Assembly: GCF_017498505.1 (NCBI RefSeq)
Contig: NZ_CP071798.1
Span: forward strand, 3,583,501 to 3,647,500
Source of the DNA: Sporosarcina sp. Te-1
Lineage (GTDB): Bacteria > Bacillota > Bacilli > Bacillales_A > Planococcaceae
Reading direction: 5' to 3'
DNA length: 64,000 nt
Shown: positions 41,692-49,137 of the stretch, piece by piece
How the letters are laid out: every line of letters begins with the position of its first letter
Position numbering within the stretch: the stretch's first letter is position 1
Program-made: the position numbers and the translations under genes
Notes under the pieces: generated by a model
The model's database searches: none
The model's input: only the letters and a program-made list of their open reading frames with translations
Told to the model about the DNA's origin: nothing

Positions 41692-41961
41692 GTGCACGAG
41701 CAAATTCGGAGGCGATGCGTGCGCCTCGGCAAAATGTTGCTGGAGACTGGACTTACCGTACGGGCACTGGCAAAAGCGACAGGCTACTCCAAAAGCACGG
41801 TTCATAAGGATTTGACGGAACGGTTGCCGAATGTCGATGTAGAGCTGTCGGAGGAAGTCGCCAAAGTTTTGGCCTATCATAAGTCTGTCAGACATTTAAG
41901 AGGCGGTGAAGCAACACGGATGAAGTGGATGAATGAACATAATAAGGCCCGAAATGGGTGA
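41692..41961 (+). CDS. spoIIID: Sporulation transcription factor SpoIIID
   Basis: This small HTH protein (89 aa from this start) tunes SigE-dependent genes in the mother cell. It has the helix-turn-helix ALAKATGYSKSTVHKDLTERLP and the conserved AYHKSVRHLRGGEAT. I chose GTG 41692 because HEQIRRRCVRLG aligns with the usual N terminus (MHDYIKERT). An ATG nine codons earlier with AAAGGA is the alternative. It precedes mbl as in B. subtilis. Confidence 0.9.
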   Translation: MHEQIRRRCVRLGKMLLETGLTVRALAKATGYSKSTVHKDLTERLPNVDVELSEEVAKVLAYHKSVRHLRGGEATRMKWMNEHNKARNG

Positions 41962-41968
41962 GGTGAAG

Positions 41969-42008
41969 AGACGGGGACGCGAACATCCGGCGGATACCCT
42001 GTCTTTTT
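41969..42008 (+). terminator. Rho-independent terminator after spoIIID
   Basis: AGACGGGG pairs with CCCTGTCT (one G-U), with an inner ATCC/GGAT stem, followed by TTTTC. Confidence 0.7.
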
Positions 42009-42202
42009 CTTTGCAATTGCATGTTCCCATCAACTGTCATACCTGCGTATGAAAATGATAATAAAAAATTGGGTGAAACGGATGTTGTTCTCTTAAAAAG
42101 CATATCGAAAGAAACCCCTTTTCATCTATCGTGAATCGTGACAAAAATACTAAATTACCTTTCAAAATATGGTTGAATTATATGTTCAATACAGTTTGTC
42201 TA

Positions 42203-42211
42203 TGCTACAAT
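42203..42211 (+). promoter_or_regulatory. Extended -10 promoter element of mbl
   Basis: TGCTACAAT (TACAAT 42206-42211) with a weak TGTTCA 17 bp upstream. The rest of the 42009-42275 gap shows nothing else. Confidence 0.5.
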
Positions 42212-42275
42212 TATAAGTTAGTAGAGTATGTTTGAGACAGACATGACCAGGATGATGGAAGGGGTATCGTACAAA

Positions 42276-43271
42276 ATGTTCGCTAAAGATATCGGAATCG
42301 ACCTTGGAACGGCCAATGTGTTGATTCACGTAAAAGGGAAAGGGATTGTGCTAAATGAACCATCCGTTGTAGCGATCGATAAGCAGTCGAGTCGCGTATT
42401 GGCGGTTGGGGAAGAAGCTAGTAAAATGGTTGGACGGACACCGGGCAATATTATTGCCATCCGGCCGATGAAAGACGGCGTTATCGCCGATTTTGATATG
42501 ACAGAAGCAATGCTTCGGCATTTTATTAATAAATTGAATGTAAAAGGGTTTTTATCCAAACCACGTATTCTCATCTGCTGCCCGACGAATATTACGAGTG
42601 TGGAACAGAAAGCGATCCGGGAGGCCGCGGAAAAGTCCGGAGGAAAAAAAGTCTATTTGGAAGAAGAACCGAAAGTCGCAGCAATCGGGGCAGGTATGGA
42701 CATTTTCCAGCCGAGCGGGAATATGGTCATTGACATCGGCGGCGGAACAACGGATGTTGCGGTTCTGTCGATGGGAGATATTGTGACGTCCCAGTCGATC
42801 AACGCCGCAGGGGATATGTTCGATAATGATATTATCCAGTTTATCAAAAAGAAATATAAGCTGCTCATCGGAGAGCGAACAGCGGAATCCATCAAGGTGA
42901 CAATCGGTACGGTATTTCCGGGCAGCCGCAAGGAACAGATGGATATCCGGGGTCGGGATATGGTGACAGGATTGCCGCGCACCATCACAATTCATTCTGA
43001 GGAAGTTTTGGAGGCACTGGCCGAATCGGTCAGTCTGATTATCCAGTCGGCCAAAAATGTCCTCGAGAAAACTCCGCCGGAATTGTCAGCTGATATTATC
43101 GATCGGGGCATCTTCCTCACAGGCGGTGGGGCATTGCTTCATGGCATCGATCAGTTGCTCGCGGAAGAATTGAAAGTTCCTGTTTTTGTTTCAGATAGTC
43201 CATTAAGTTGTGTAGCGATTGGCACGGGCATTTTGCTTGAGAATATTGACAAGGTCAAAGGGAATTATTAA
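42276..43271 (+). CDS. mbl: MreB-like rod-shape protein Mbl
   Basis: This 331-aa actin-like ATPase forms membrane filaments that guide lateral wall synthesis. It has the phosphate-1 motif DIGIDLGTANVLIH, phosphate-2 VIDIGGGTTDVAV and the adenosine motif LTGGGALLHGID. I chose ATG 42276, with GGAAGGGG 11 bp upstream, to match the family start MFAxDIGIDLG. An in-frame ATG 16 codons earlier is less likely. The spoIIID-mbl-flhO-flhP order supports Mbl over MreB or MreBH. Confidence 0.94.
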   Translation: MFAKDIGIDLGTANVLIHVKGKGIVLNEPSVVAIDKQSSRVLAVGEEASKMVGRTPGNIIAIRPMKDGVIADFDMTEAMLRHFINKLNVKGFLSKPRILICCPTNITSVEQKAIREAAEKSGGKKVYLEEEPKVAAIGAGMDIFQPSGNMVIDIGGGTTDVAVLSMGDIVTSQSINAAGDMFDNDIIQFIKKKYKLLIGERTAESIKVTIGTVFPGSRKEQMDIRGRDMVTGLPRTITIHSEEVLEALAESVSLIIQSAKNVLEKTPPELSADIIDRGIFLTGGGALLHGIDQLLAEELKVPVFVSDSPLSCVAIGTGILLENIDKVKGNY

Positions 43272-43322
43272 TCAAACGGCAAAGTCTTCACAAGGCTTTC
43301 TTAATATGAAGGAGGCGGACGC

Positions 43323-44150
43323 ATGTTCCGTGGATTTTACACAGTCGGTTCCGGCATGATTGCACAACAGCGCAGAACGGAAATGCTGGCAAATAATTTG
43401 GCAAATGCGAACACACCAGGCTTCAAAGCAGAACAATCCTCCATCCGATCTTTTCCGGAAATGTATATGTCGAGTCTGAATGCCGCGCACATTCCGACAA
43501 AGGAAGGATTGCAGTTGAAAGGATTGTCCCCGGTAGGACCGATTTCAACAGGCGTGTATATGCAGGAAACTCTCCCGTTATTTGCACAGGGACAATTAAG
43601 GGAAACGGGCATGACAACGGACATTTCCCTCGTGGACGGCGCTTTGCCGATTGATCCGGAAACGGGAAGAGCGGGAGCAATCTTTTTCAGATTGGCGAAT
43701 GGCAATGGGCAAGAAGTCTATACGAAGAACGGTAATTTCACATTGGATGCCCAAGGCTACCTGACAAATCCGATGGGGTATTATGTCCTAGATTCAAATG
43801 GGCAGCGTATTCAACTGCCAAATGACGACTTCCGTCTGACGAGTGAAGGCGATATAATGGTAGGGGAAACGACAGCCGCTACACTTGGCGTCGCTTATGC
43901 AGCCCAGCCGGAAACAATGCAAAAGCAGGGCAACGGCTTGTTTTCTGCGCAAGGCGGGAACTTGCCGAACGCGACTGTCGGCTTTTCATTCCAGCAAGGC
44001 TACCTGGAAGGTTCGAATGTTGACGCGGGAAGCACAATGACGGATATGCTGGCTGCATATCGAGCTTTCGAAGCCAATCAAAAAATCTTGCAGGCATATG
44101 ATCGAAGCATGGAAAAAGCGGTCACGGAAATCGGACGGGTCAATGGATAA
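43323..44150 (+). CDS. flhO: Flagellar hook-basal body protein FlhO (rod family)
   Basis: The 275-aa FlgF/FlgG-like rod protein has the N-terminal rod signature LANNLANANTPGFKAE and the C-terminal ANQKILQAYDRSMEKA helix; both ends form the coiled-coil core. It is exported by the flagellar type III system without a signal peptide. AAGGAGG lies before the ATG. It pairs with the next gene. Confidence 0.9.
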   Translation: MFRGFYTVGSGMIAQQRRTEMLANNLANANTPGFKAEQSSIRSFPEMYMSSLNAAHIPTKEGLQLKGLSPVGPISTGVYMQETLPLFAQGQLRETGMTTDISLVDGALPIDPETGRAGAIFFRLANGNGQEVYTKNGNFTLDAQGYLTNPMGYYVLDSNGQRIQLPNDDFRLTSEGDIMVGETTAATLGVAYAAQPETMQKQGNGLFSAQGGNLPNATVGFSFQQGYLEGSNVDAGSTMTDMLAAYRAFEANQKILQAYDRSMEKAVTEIGRVNG

Positions 44151-44210
44151 TAGATTCACACGGATAGCCTTTACGTTCTGGCGTAAAGTGGAAAGGAGCC
44201 GGACTGCACT

Positions 44211-45047
44211 ATGATACGGACAATGACAACGGCGGTCAACACGATGACGCAACTGCAGCAGAATATTGATATTATCGGCAATAACCTTGCGAACTCAGCA
44301 ACGAATGGCTATAAAGCGAACGGAGCTAATTTCCACGAGTTGCTCTATCAGCAGTTCAACAATGACAAGGCTGATACGGCGCAGCGTCAATCGCCAGCAG
44401 GCATACGATATGGGGTCGGCGCGGTTTTAGGTCAGTCCATGATGAACTGGAAGCAAGGGTCTTTGCAGATGACGGGCCGAGATCTGGATTTCGCTCTGAC
44501 CGAGCCGAAGCAATACTTCAATTTGCTCATGCCGGGTGAAGGCGGAGAGCAGACTGTGTATACGCGGCAAGGAAGCTTTTATGTTTCGCCGGTGGATGGC
44601 GGGCGGCTCATGCTTGTCAATGGCGATGGTTATCCCGTGGCGGACAGTGCAGGAAACGCAGTTGCCTTCCGAGATGACGTCAAACAATACACCGTTCGCC
44701 CTGGAGGCGTTTTGGAAGTAACCCAGAATGACGGGACTGTTCAGAACATCCAATTAGGGGTGACTGTGATGGAGCGGCCAAACCTCATGTCACGCCTATC
44801 AGATACCTTATTCGCTCTGCCTGGTAATTTGAATGAACTCGGTGTGACAGCGAATGATGTGCTCACAAGTTTGAATGGTGATGAACGGGCAATCATCGGA
44901 ATGGAAAATCAAAAACTGGAAGCGTCGAACGTTAACTATGAGAAAGAAATGACGGATCTCATCAACGTCCAGCGTTCCTACCAATTCAATGCGCGGACGA
45001 TCACATTGGCAGATCAGATGCTTGGCTTGATCAACAATATACGATGA
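44211..45047 (+). CDS. flhP: Flagellar hook-basal body protein FlhP (rod family)
   Basis: The 278-aa paralogue of the previous gene has IIGNNLANSATNGYKANG at the N terminus and YQFNARTITLADQMLG at the C terminus. FlhO and FlhP are thought to form the distal rod in B. subtilis. GAAAGGAG precedes the ATG. Confidence 0.9.
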   Translation: MIRTMTTAVNTMTQLQQNIDIIGNNLANSATNGYKANGANFHELLYQQFNNDKADTAQRQSPAGIRYGVGAVLGQSMMNWKQGSLQMTGRDLDFALTEPKQYFNLLMPGEGGEQTVYTRQGSFYVSPVDGGRLMLVNGDGYPVADSAGNAVAFRDDVKQYTVRPGGVLEVTQNDGTVQNIQLGVTVMERPNLMSRLSDTLFALPGNLNELGVTANDVLTSLNGDERAIIGMENQKLEASNVNYEKEMTDLINVQRSYQFNARTITLADQMLGLINNIR

Positions 45048-45069
45048 GTTCTGATAGGGAGTCTTCGAT

Positions 45070-45405
45070 ATGATAGATGAAAAACAGAATAATCCGGAAT
45101 GGAATCAGACAAGTCAAGAAACCACGGTGAATTCCCGGGTGGCAGCATCACGTGCGGCCAGAAGCCGACAGGGAAGGAAACCGGAATCAACTAAAGAAGA
45201 GCAAGGCAAAAATAGATTTTGGGTACAGGTCCGGATTCTTCCCATTTGGTTACGAATCCTCCTCGTCTTGCTCCTGCTGGTCGGTGCGGCGGTTGTCGGT
45301 GCCATGATCGGTTATGGGTATATTGGGGATGGCAATCCGGGCGACGTCTTCAAAAAGGAGACGTGGTCACACGTTCTTGATATCATGAGAGGAAATGGGC
45401 CATAA
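45070..45405 (+). CDS. EpuA-family small membrane protein
   Basis: The 111-aa protein has a charged, low-complexity N-terminal half, then a conserved block (VRILPIWLRILLVLLLL, then GYGYIGDGNPGDVFKKETWSHVLDI) with one membrane helix. This block defines the EpuA/DUF family, often annotated as an RNA polymerase beta-associated subunit in Bacilli without direct proof. It sits between flhP and fabZ. Confidence 0.75.
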   Translation: MIDEKQNNPEWNQTSQETTVNSRVAASRAARSRQGRKPESTKEEQGKNRFWVQVRILPIWLRILLVLLLLVGAAVVGAMIGYGYIGDGNPGDVFKKETWSHVLDIMRGNGP

Positions 45406-45442
45406 CCCCATTCACACTACATAGGCCAAGGAGAGACTGTAT

Positions 45443-45871
45443 ATGCTAACTGCTGAACAAATTCAACAAATCCTTCCGCATCGCTATCCATTCCTGTTGG
45501 TGGATCGTATTTTGGAAATGGAAGAAGGAAAAAGAGCGATCGGACTGAAGAATGTAACGATCAATGAGGAATTTTTCAATGGACATTTTCCGGGTTATCC
45601 CGTCATGCCGGGAGTGCTGATTGTGGAAGCACTTGCTCAAGTCGGCGCAGTGGCCATGCTGTCCAAAGAGGAAAATCGCGGACGCATCGGGTTTTTGGCA
45701 GGTATCGATAATTGTCGTTTCAAACGGCAAGTAACACCGGGCGATACCTTGCGATTGGAAGTCGAAATTACAAGAATGCGCGGAATGATTGGTAAAGGAA
45801 AAGCGGTGGCAACAGTGGATGGGGATATCGCATGTGAAGCAGAAATCACATTTGCCTTGGGTGACAAGTAA
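45443..45871 (+). CDS. fabZ: 3-hydroxyacyl-ACP dehydratase FabZ
   Basis: The 142-aa hot-dog-fold enzyme removes water from 3-hydroxyacyl-ACP in fatty acid elongation. It has [13 protein letters not shown] and the active site [19 protein letters not shown] with the His and Glu. AAGGAGAG lies before the ATG. B. subtilis keeps fabZ (ywpB) at this place. Confidence 0.96.
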   Translation: MLTAEQIQQILPHRYPFLLVDRILEMEEGKRAIGLKNVTINEEFFNGHFPGYPVMPGVLIVEALAQVGAVAMLSKEENRGRIGFLAGIDNCRFKRQVTPGDTLRLEVEITRMRGMIGKGKAVATVDGDIACEAEITFALGDK

Positions 45872-45888
45872 AAGACGGAAAACTAAAT

Positions 45889-45917
45889 TTGCGCACACAT
45901 TAAATTTTCGTTACAAT
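45889..45917 (+). promoter_or_regulatory. SigA promoter of the following hypothetical gene
   Basis: TTGCGC (45889-45894), a 17-bp spacer and TACAAT (45912-45917), giving a leader of about 170 nt if the ATG at 46094 is right. Confidence 0.5.
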
Positions 45918-46093
45918 GAACATTGCAGTGTCTTTGCCGCGGTATTTAAAAAGACCGATGAAAAGGGATGTCAACCAGTCGAAATGAACTGGATGAATTC
46001 CAATACGAGGGGAAAAAGGCATCATTCTTTTCATCCACCTTTTTACATACCACAACTGCAATGCACTTTACAGTGGGAGGTAACAAACAAGTT

Positions 46094-46489
46094 ATGTTCA
46101 AAGATCTTTCTCCAAATATAAAAAGCAGCATTACCCGTTCTATTACACAAACGTTCGAACAATATATGGCCAATATCGGGTGGAGCGAAGAAGAATACAG
46201 CATCGAGGACTTTATCGAAGAATGGCGCGAATATATCACGACCAAAGCACTTTGGTATTCAAAAATTCCGGATGACATTAAACGGGACCCGACCTTCCAT
46301 GAAGATTTGGCCCAGCGGATCAATGATGTCATCTATAAAATCTTGAATGAACCGCCATCCGATGAACAAATTGCCTCCATCCAAACCATGCAGGAGCAAC
46401 TTAACACGCACTATGAGTATGACTGCAAAGCGGAAGCCGTATTCGTCGAATCGATTTTAAAAGAGCAAATTGAACAAAATAAAGAATGA
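46094..46489 (+). CDS. Hypothetical protein, 131 aa, acidic and helical
   Basis: The family is not recognised. The soluble protein has FEQYMANIGWSEEEYSIEDF and later YEYDCKAEAVFVESILKEQ, and is predicted mostly helical and acidic. I chose ATG 46094 with GGGAGGT 12 bp upstream. An ATG at 45968 has its purine run touching the codon. It stands alone between fabZ and a lipoprotein. Confidence 0.6.
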   Translation: MFKDLSPNIKSSITRSITQTFEQYMANIGWSEEEYSIEDFIEEWREYITTKALWYSKIPDDIKRDPTFHEDLAQRINDVIYKILNEPPSDEQIASIQTMQEQLNTHYEYDCKAEAVFVESILKEQIEQNKE

Positions 46490-46575
46490 TGGATAGTTCC
46501 CTCTTTTTGAGCCAACCTACAAAGTATCATACAGGATTTGTATGATAGACGGCTTGTGGAAAGGAGGGAATTTTC

Positions 46576-46986
46576 ATGTTCAAAAAAGCGATTTCAGTTG
46601 TATTCGTATCAGGACTCGTATTGGCTGGGTGTGGAAACGGCAACAATAATGATGCGGTTCCAGACAAAGACGAAACACCGATGGAGAACTTGGATAACCA
46701 AGACCTCACACCGCGTGTGGATGACGGACAAACCGGTCCCAATATGGACGGTATTAACAACGGAACGGACAACAACGGCAACACGAACGGTGGTATTATC
46801 AACGACACGAACCGTAACGGGACAAACGGCGGCATGCTAAATGGCGGTCAGACAAATGACCTTATGCCCGATATGAACGGTGATAATACGACCGGTCCGG
46901 ACCAAGACAAAATTATCGACGAGAACACATCAACTCCTTCCCAGAATAACGGTAGAACCAACCGTAACGGGAACAACAACCGATAA
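46576..46986 (+). CDS. Asn/Gly-rich lipoprotein
   Basis: The 136-aa protein has a short signal peptide with lipobox LAGC (Cys at about 19), then about 115 residues rich in Asn, Gly, Asp and Thr with no aromatic core. It is probably a disordered surface lipoprotein. AAAGGAGGG precedes the ATG. No known family is recognised. Confidence 0.75.
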   Translation: MFKKAISVVFVSGLVLAGCGNGNNNDAVPDKDETPMENLDNQDLTPRVDDGQTGPNMDGINNGTDNNGNTNGGIINDTNRNGTNGGMLNGGQTNDLMPDMNGDNTTGPDQDKIIDENTSTPSQNNGRTNRNGNNNR

Positions 46987-47000
46987 CCGCAAGCCGTGAA

Positions 47001-47031
47001 AGGCCGCTCTCATTGACAGAGCGGTCTTTTT
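47001..47031 (+). terminator. Rho-independent terminator after the lipoprotein gene
   Basis: AGGCCGCTCT pairs with AGAGCGGTCT (one G-U) around a 7-nt loop, followed by TTTT. Confidence 0.85.
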
Positions 47032-47043
47032 CAATGTGTCGAG

Positions 47044-47450
47044 TGTTGTGCGTATTTTATCCCAGGAGCTCAAATTATTCAGCTGACCGCTCGTATCTTA
47101 TCCCGAGAGCTCGAATCAACCATCAGACCGCTCGTATCTTATTCTAGGAGCTCGAATTATTCAGCTGACCGCTCGTATCTTATTCTAGGAGCTCGAATTA
47201 TTCAGCTGACCGCTCATATCTTATCCCAGGAGCTCGAATCACTCATCAGACTGCTCGTATGTTATTCTAGGAGCTCGAATTATTCAGCAGACCACTCATA
47301 TCTTATTTCCAGATGCTCGATTGAACCAGCCGACCGCTCGTATCACATTCCAGGAGCTCGAATCATTCAGTCGACCACTCGTATCTTATTCCAAGTGCTC
47401 GAATCATTCAGCCGACCGCTCGATATCACATTCCGAGGCGCTCAATCCAT
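47044..47450. repeat. Regular 41-bp tandem array
   Basis: The unit GACCGCTCGTATC begins at 47085, 47126, 47167, 47208, 47249, 47290, 47332, 47373 and 47414, with a diverged first copy near 47044: steps of 41 bp with one of 42. Each unit has two halves, GCTCGTAT and GAGCTCGAAT, offset by 20-21 bp. There are no unique spacers and no cas genes, so it is not CRISPR. It fills the gap between the lipoprotein terminator and ywpF. Confidence 0.9.
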
Positions 47451-47504
47451 CCCACGCTAGTTTCCACAAAAAACAACAAATACCTATAAAATTAACCGAC
47501 CTAC

Positions 47505-47532
47505 AAAAAAGAACTCTCGTCAACGAGAGTTC
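47505..47532 (-). terminator. Rho-independent terminator of ywpF
   Basis: On the minus strand GAACTCTCG pairs with CGAGAGTTC around TTGA and is followed by T6. Confidence 0.85.
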
Positions 47533-47541
47533 CACAAACCA

Positions 47542-47979
47542 TCATTTTACACTGCGATCTTTCTTCAAGCGGGGACGTGAACGCATGTCGTGCTCAAATC
47601 GTTCGAGCAATTCTTGACCGCCTAATCCTTCAGTAATCAATTCTTCTAGCAATTGCTCCGCATATTGGGAGCGTGCCCGTTTTAAGCGTCCTTTTAAAAG
47701 GACGGAAATATGATCGCCGATTTCCTGAACCGTGTCGACCGCAACTAGAAATCCAGCAGGCTCGTTTTCTGGATAGGAAATGACCACGCGGGCTTCCAGC
47801 AGTTCTTCAGTCGATTTCCAATTCTCGAAAAGCTCCTTATAGCCCTGGTCGATGAACATTTCAAGAATCCACATCCGATGACTATTTTCCTGGTTGATGA
47901 TAATCCCGTCAATCAAAGGGAAGTCCTGGATTTGATTATCCTGAAGCACTCCGACAGAGATCATTTTAAACGTCTTCAA
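47542..47979 (-). CDS. ywpF: YwpF-like protein
   Basis: The 145-aa protein has MKTFKMISVGVLQD at the N terminus and FPLIDGIIINQENSH, with an acidic middle and basic C terminus. It matches YwpF in size and in its place next to ssb. The start is TTG with AGGGGTGG on the minus strand just upstream. Function is unknown. Confidence 0.75.
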   Translation of the reverse strand: MKTFKMISVGVLQDNQIQDFPLIDGIIINQENSHRMWILEMFIDQGYKELFENWKSTEELLEARVVISYPENEPAGFLVAVDTVQEIGDHISVLLKGRLKRARSQYAEQLLEELITEGLGGQELLERFEHDMRSRPRLKKDRSVK

Positions 47980-48240
47980 CGCGCCACCCCTACTCACTTT
48001 TCTTCGATTATACCATAGCACCCAAACTTTTTTGCAAAATGGTCAAACTCATGTTTTCTTGAAAACGAGAATATTTAAAAAGCCGTCAAGACTGAGGGTT
48101 CAGGGGTTATTTGAAAATAAAGTAGCATTCGTAAAAACGAGATTTAAGCCAAAAAAGCGCTCGAAATATGATTTTTAACTATTTGGACAAATTGGCGTCT
48201 TCTTGTATGATGAAGGCGTCCAAAGAAAGGGGGGAGACAA

Positions 48241-48693
48241 GTGAACCAGGTTGCACTCGTTGGGCGTATTACAAAAGACCCGATACTGAGAAGGTTGCCG
48301 GAAGGGAGACAACAGTCAAGCTTCGTACTGGCTGTTAATCGCAACTTCAAAAACCAAAGAGGTGAAATCGAGGCGGATTTCGTATTATGCACGGCGTGGG
48401 GCAAATTAGCGGAGAACACGGCAAAGCATTGTGGCAAAGGCTCATTGATCGGTATCAGTGGCAGAATCCAGTCCCGTACATATGAACGTGAGGACAGGAC
48501 AAGAGCATTCGTTACTGAAGTGATTGCCGAGGAAGTCAGGTTTTTGGCAACCCAAAAGCGTGCTGACGAAAACCTTTATGGCCAATCCGCCGGAAGGCCG
48601 CAAAGCGAAGTGGGAAAAGGGCAGGATGAGGAGTATGTAAAAGCACATTTTCATCTGACCGAGAAGGAGAAGGAAGAATTGCCGATTTTCTAA
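48241..48693 (+). CDS. ssbB: Single-stranded DNA-binding protein (SsbB position)
   Basis: The 150-aa protein has an OB fold (about 1-105; MNQVALVGRITKDP, FVLAVNRNF, ISGRIQSRTYE), a short linker and the C-terminal EELPIF. That end resembles the acidic partner-binding tip (DDLPF) of SsbA, whereas B. subtilis SsbB, encoded in this place, is 113 aa and lacks a tip. SsbB coats incoming DNA in competence. The GTG start has AAGGGGGGAG upstream. Confidence 0.9.
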   Translation: MNQVALVGRITKDPILRRLPEGRQQSSFVLAVNRNFKNQRGEIEADFVLCTAWGKLAENTAKHCGKGSLIGISGRIQSRTYEREDRTRAFVTEVIAEEVRFLATQKRADENLYGQSAGRPQSEVGKGQDEEYVKAHFHLTEKEKEELPIF

Positions 48694-48939
48694 AGGGTAA
48701 CAAAGGAGGAGAAAAGGAAGCTGCTTGGGTGAGAAATGAACTGAATATGAGGAATGAATCGAAACGAGGAAAACAAATACGAAACGGTTGGGGGACCGGA
48801 CGTATTTAAGGCTGCAGGGATCCGTTTGAGGAGACGAGTCCCTGAAAGCAATGAGGGGTAAAAGATAGTTTACGTCAAACTTGCAAACTTGGGGCGGAGA
48901 TCGCTTCCGCTCCAAGTAATAAGAAGGGGTGAAGACAAA
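48694..48939 (+). other. Structured gap between ssb and a small gene
   Basis: No gene is seen in these 246 bp. An 11-bp stem CTTGGGGCGGA/TCCGCTCCAAG (48888-48916, one G-U) and a weaker CAGGGA/TCCCTG pair near 48815-48844 are present. Neither has a U-tract. It could be a leader RNA of the 54-aa gene. Confidence 0.45.
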
Positions 48940-49104
48940 ATGGATCAATTTGAAAAAGGATTGATTCGGATGGAGTTGCAAGTGGGGCAACTGATTCGGA
49001 TCGTTGCGAATATGAGTGAGCGGCTGGAACAGCTGGAAAAGCGCGAACAGGGCAGGAAAGTGGTGTCTTTACATACCAAGCGAATACGGGAACCGATACA
49101 ATGA
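48940..49104 (+). CDS. Small coiled-coil protein, 54 aa
   Basis: ATG 48940 has GAAGGGGTGA about 9 bp upstream. The residues form a likely helix with heptad spacing (FEKGLIRMELQVGQLIRIV, then SERLEQLEKREQG) and a basic tail. No family is recognised. It ends at the shared terminator facing ywqA. Confidence 0.6.
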   Translation: MDQFEKGLIRMELQVGQLIRIVANMSERLEQLEKREQGRKVVSLHTKRIREPIQ

Positions 49105-49137
49105 AAAAAGCCCCCGGAAATTCCGAGGACTTTTATT
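49105..49137. terminator. Bidirectional terminator between the 54-aa gene and ywqA
   Basis: AAAGCCCCCGG and CCGAGGACTTT form a stem with G-U pairs. It is flanked by A-rich and T-rich runs on both sides, suiting both convergent genes. Confidence 0.75.

Noticed and set aside
42228..42275. Earlier ATG for mbl
   Set aside because: It adds 16 residues not found in the family and has no good site; ATG 42276 has GGAAGGGG and matches the usual N terminus.
47044..47450. CRISPR array
   Set aside because: Every part of the unit is repeated with drift; there are no unique spacers and no cas genes.
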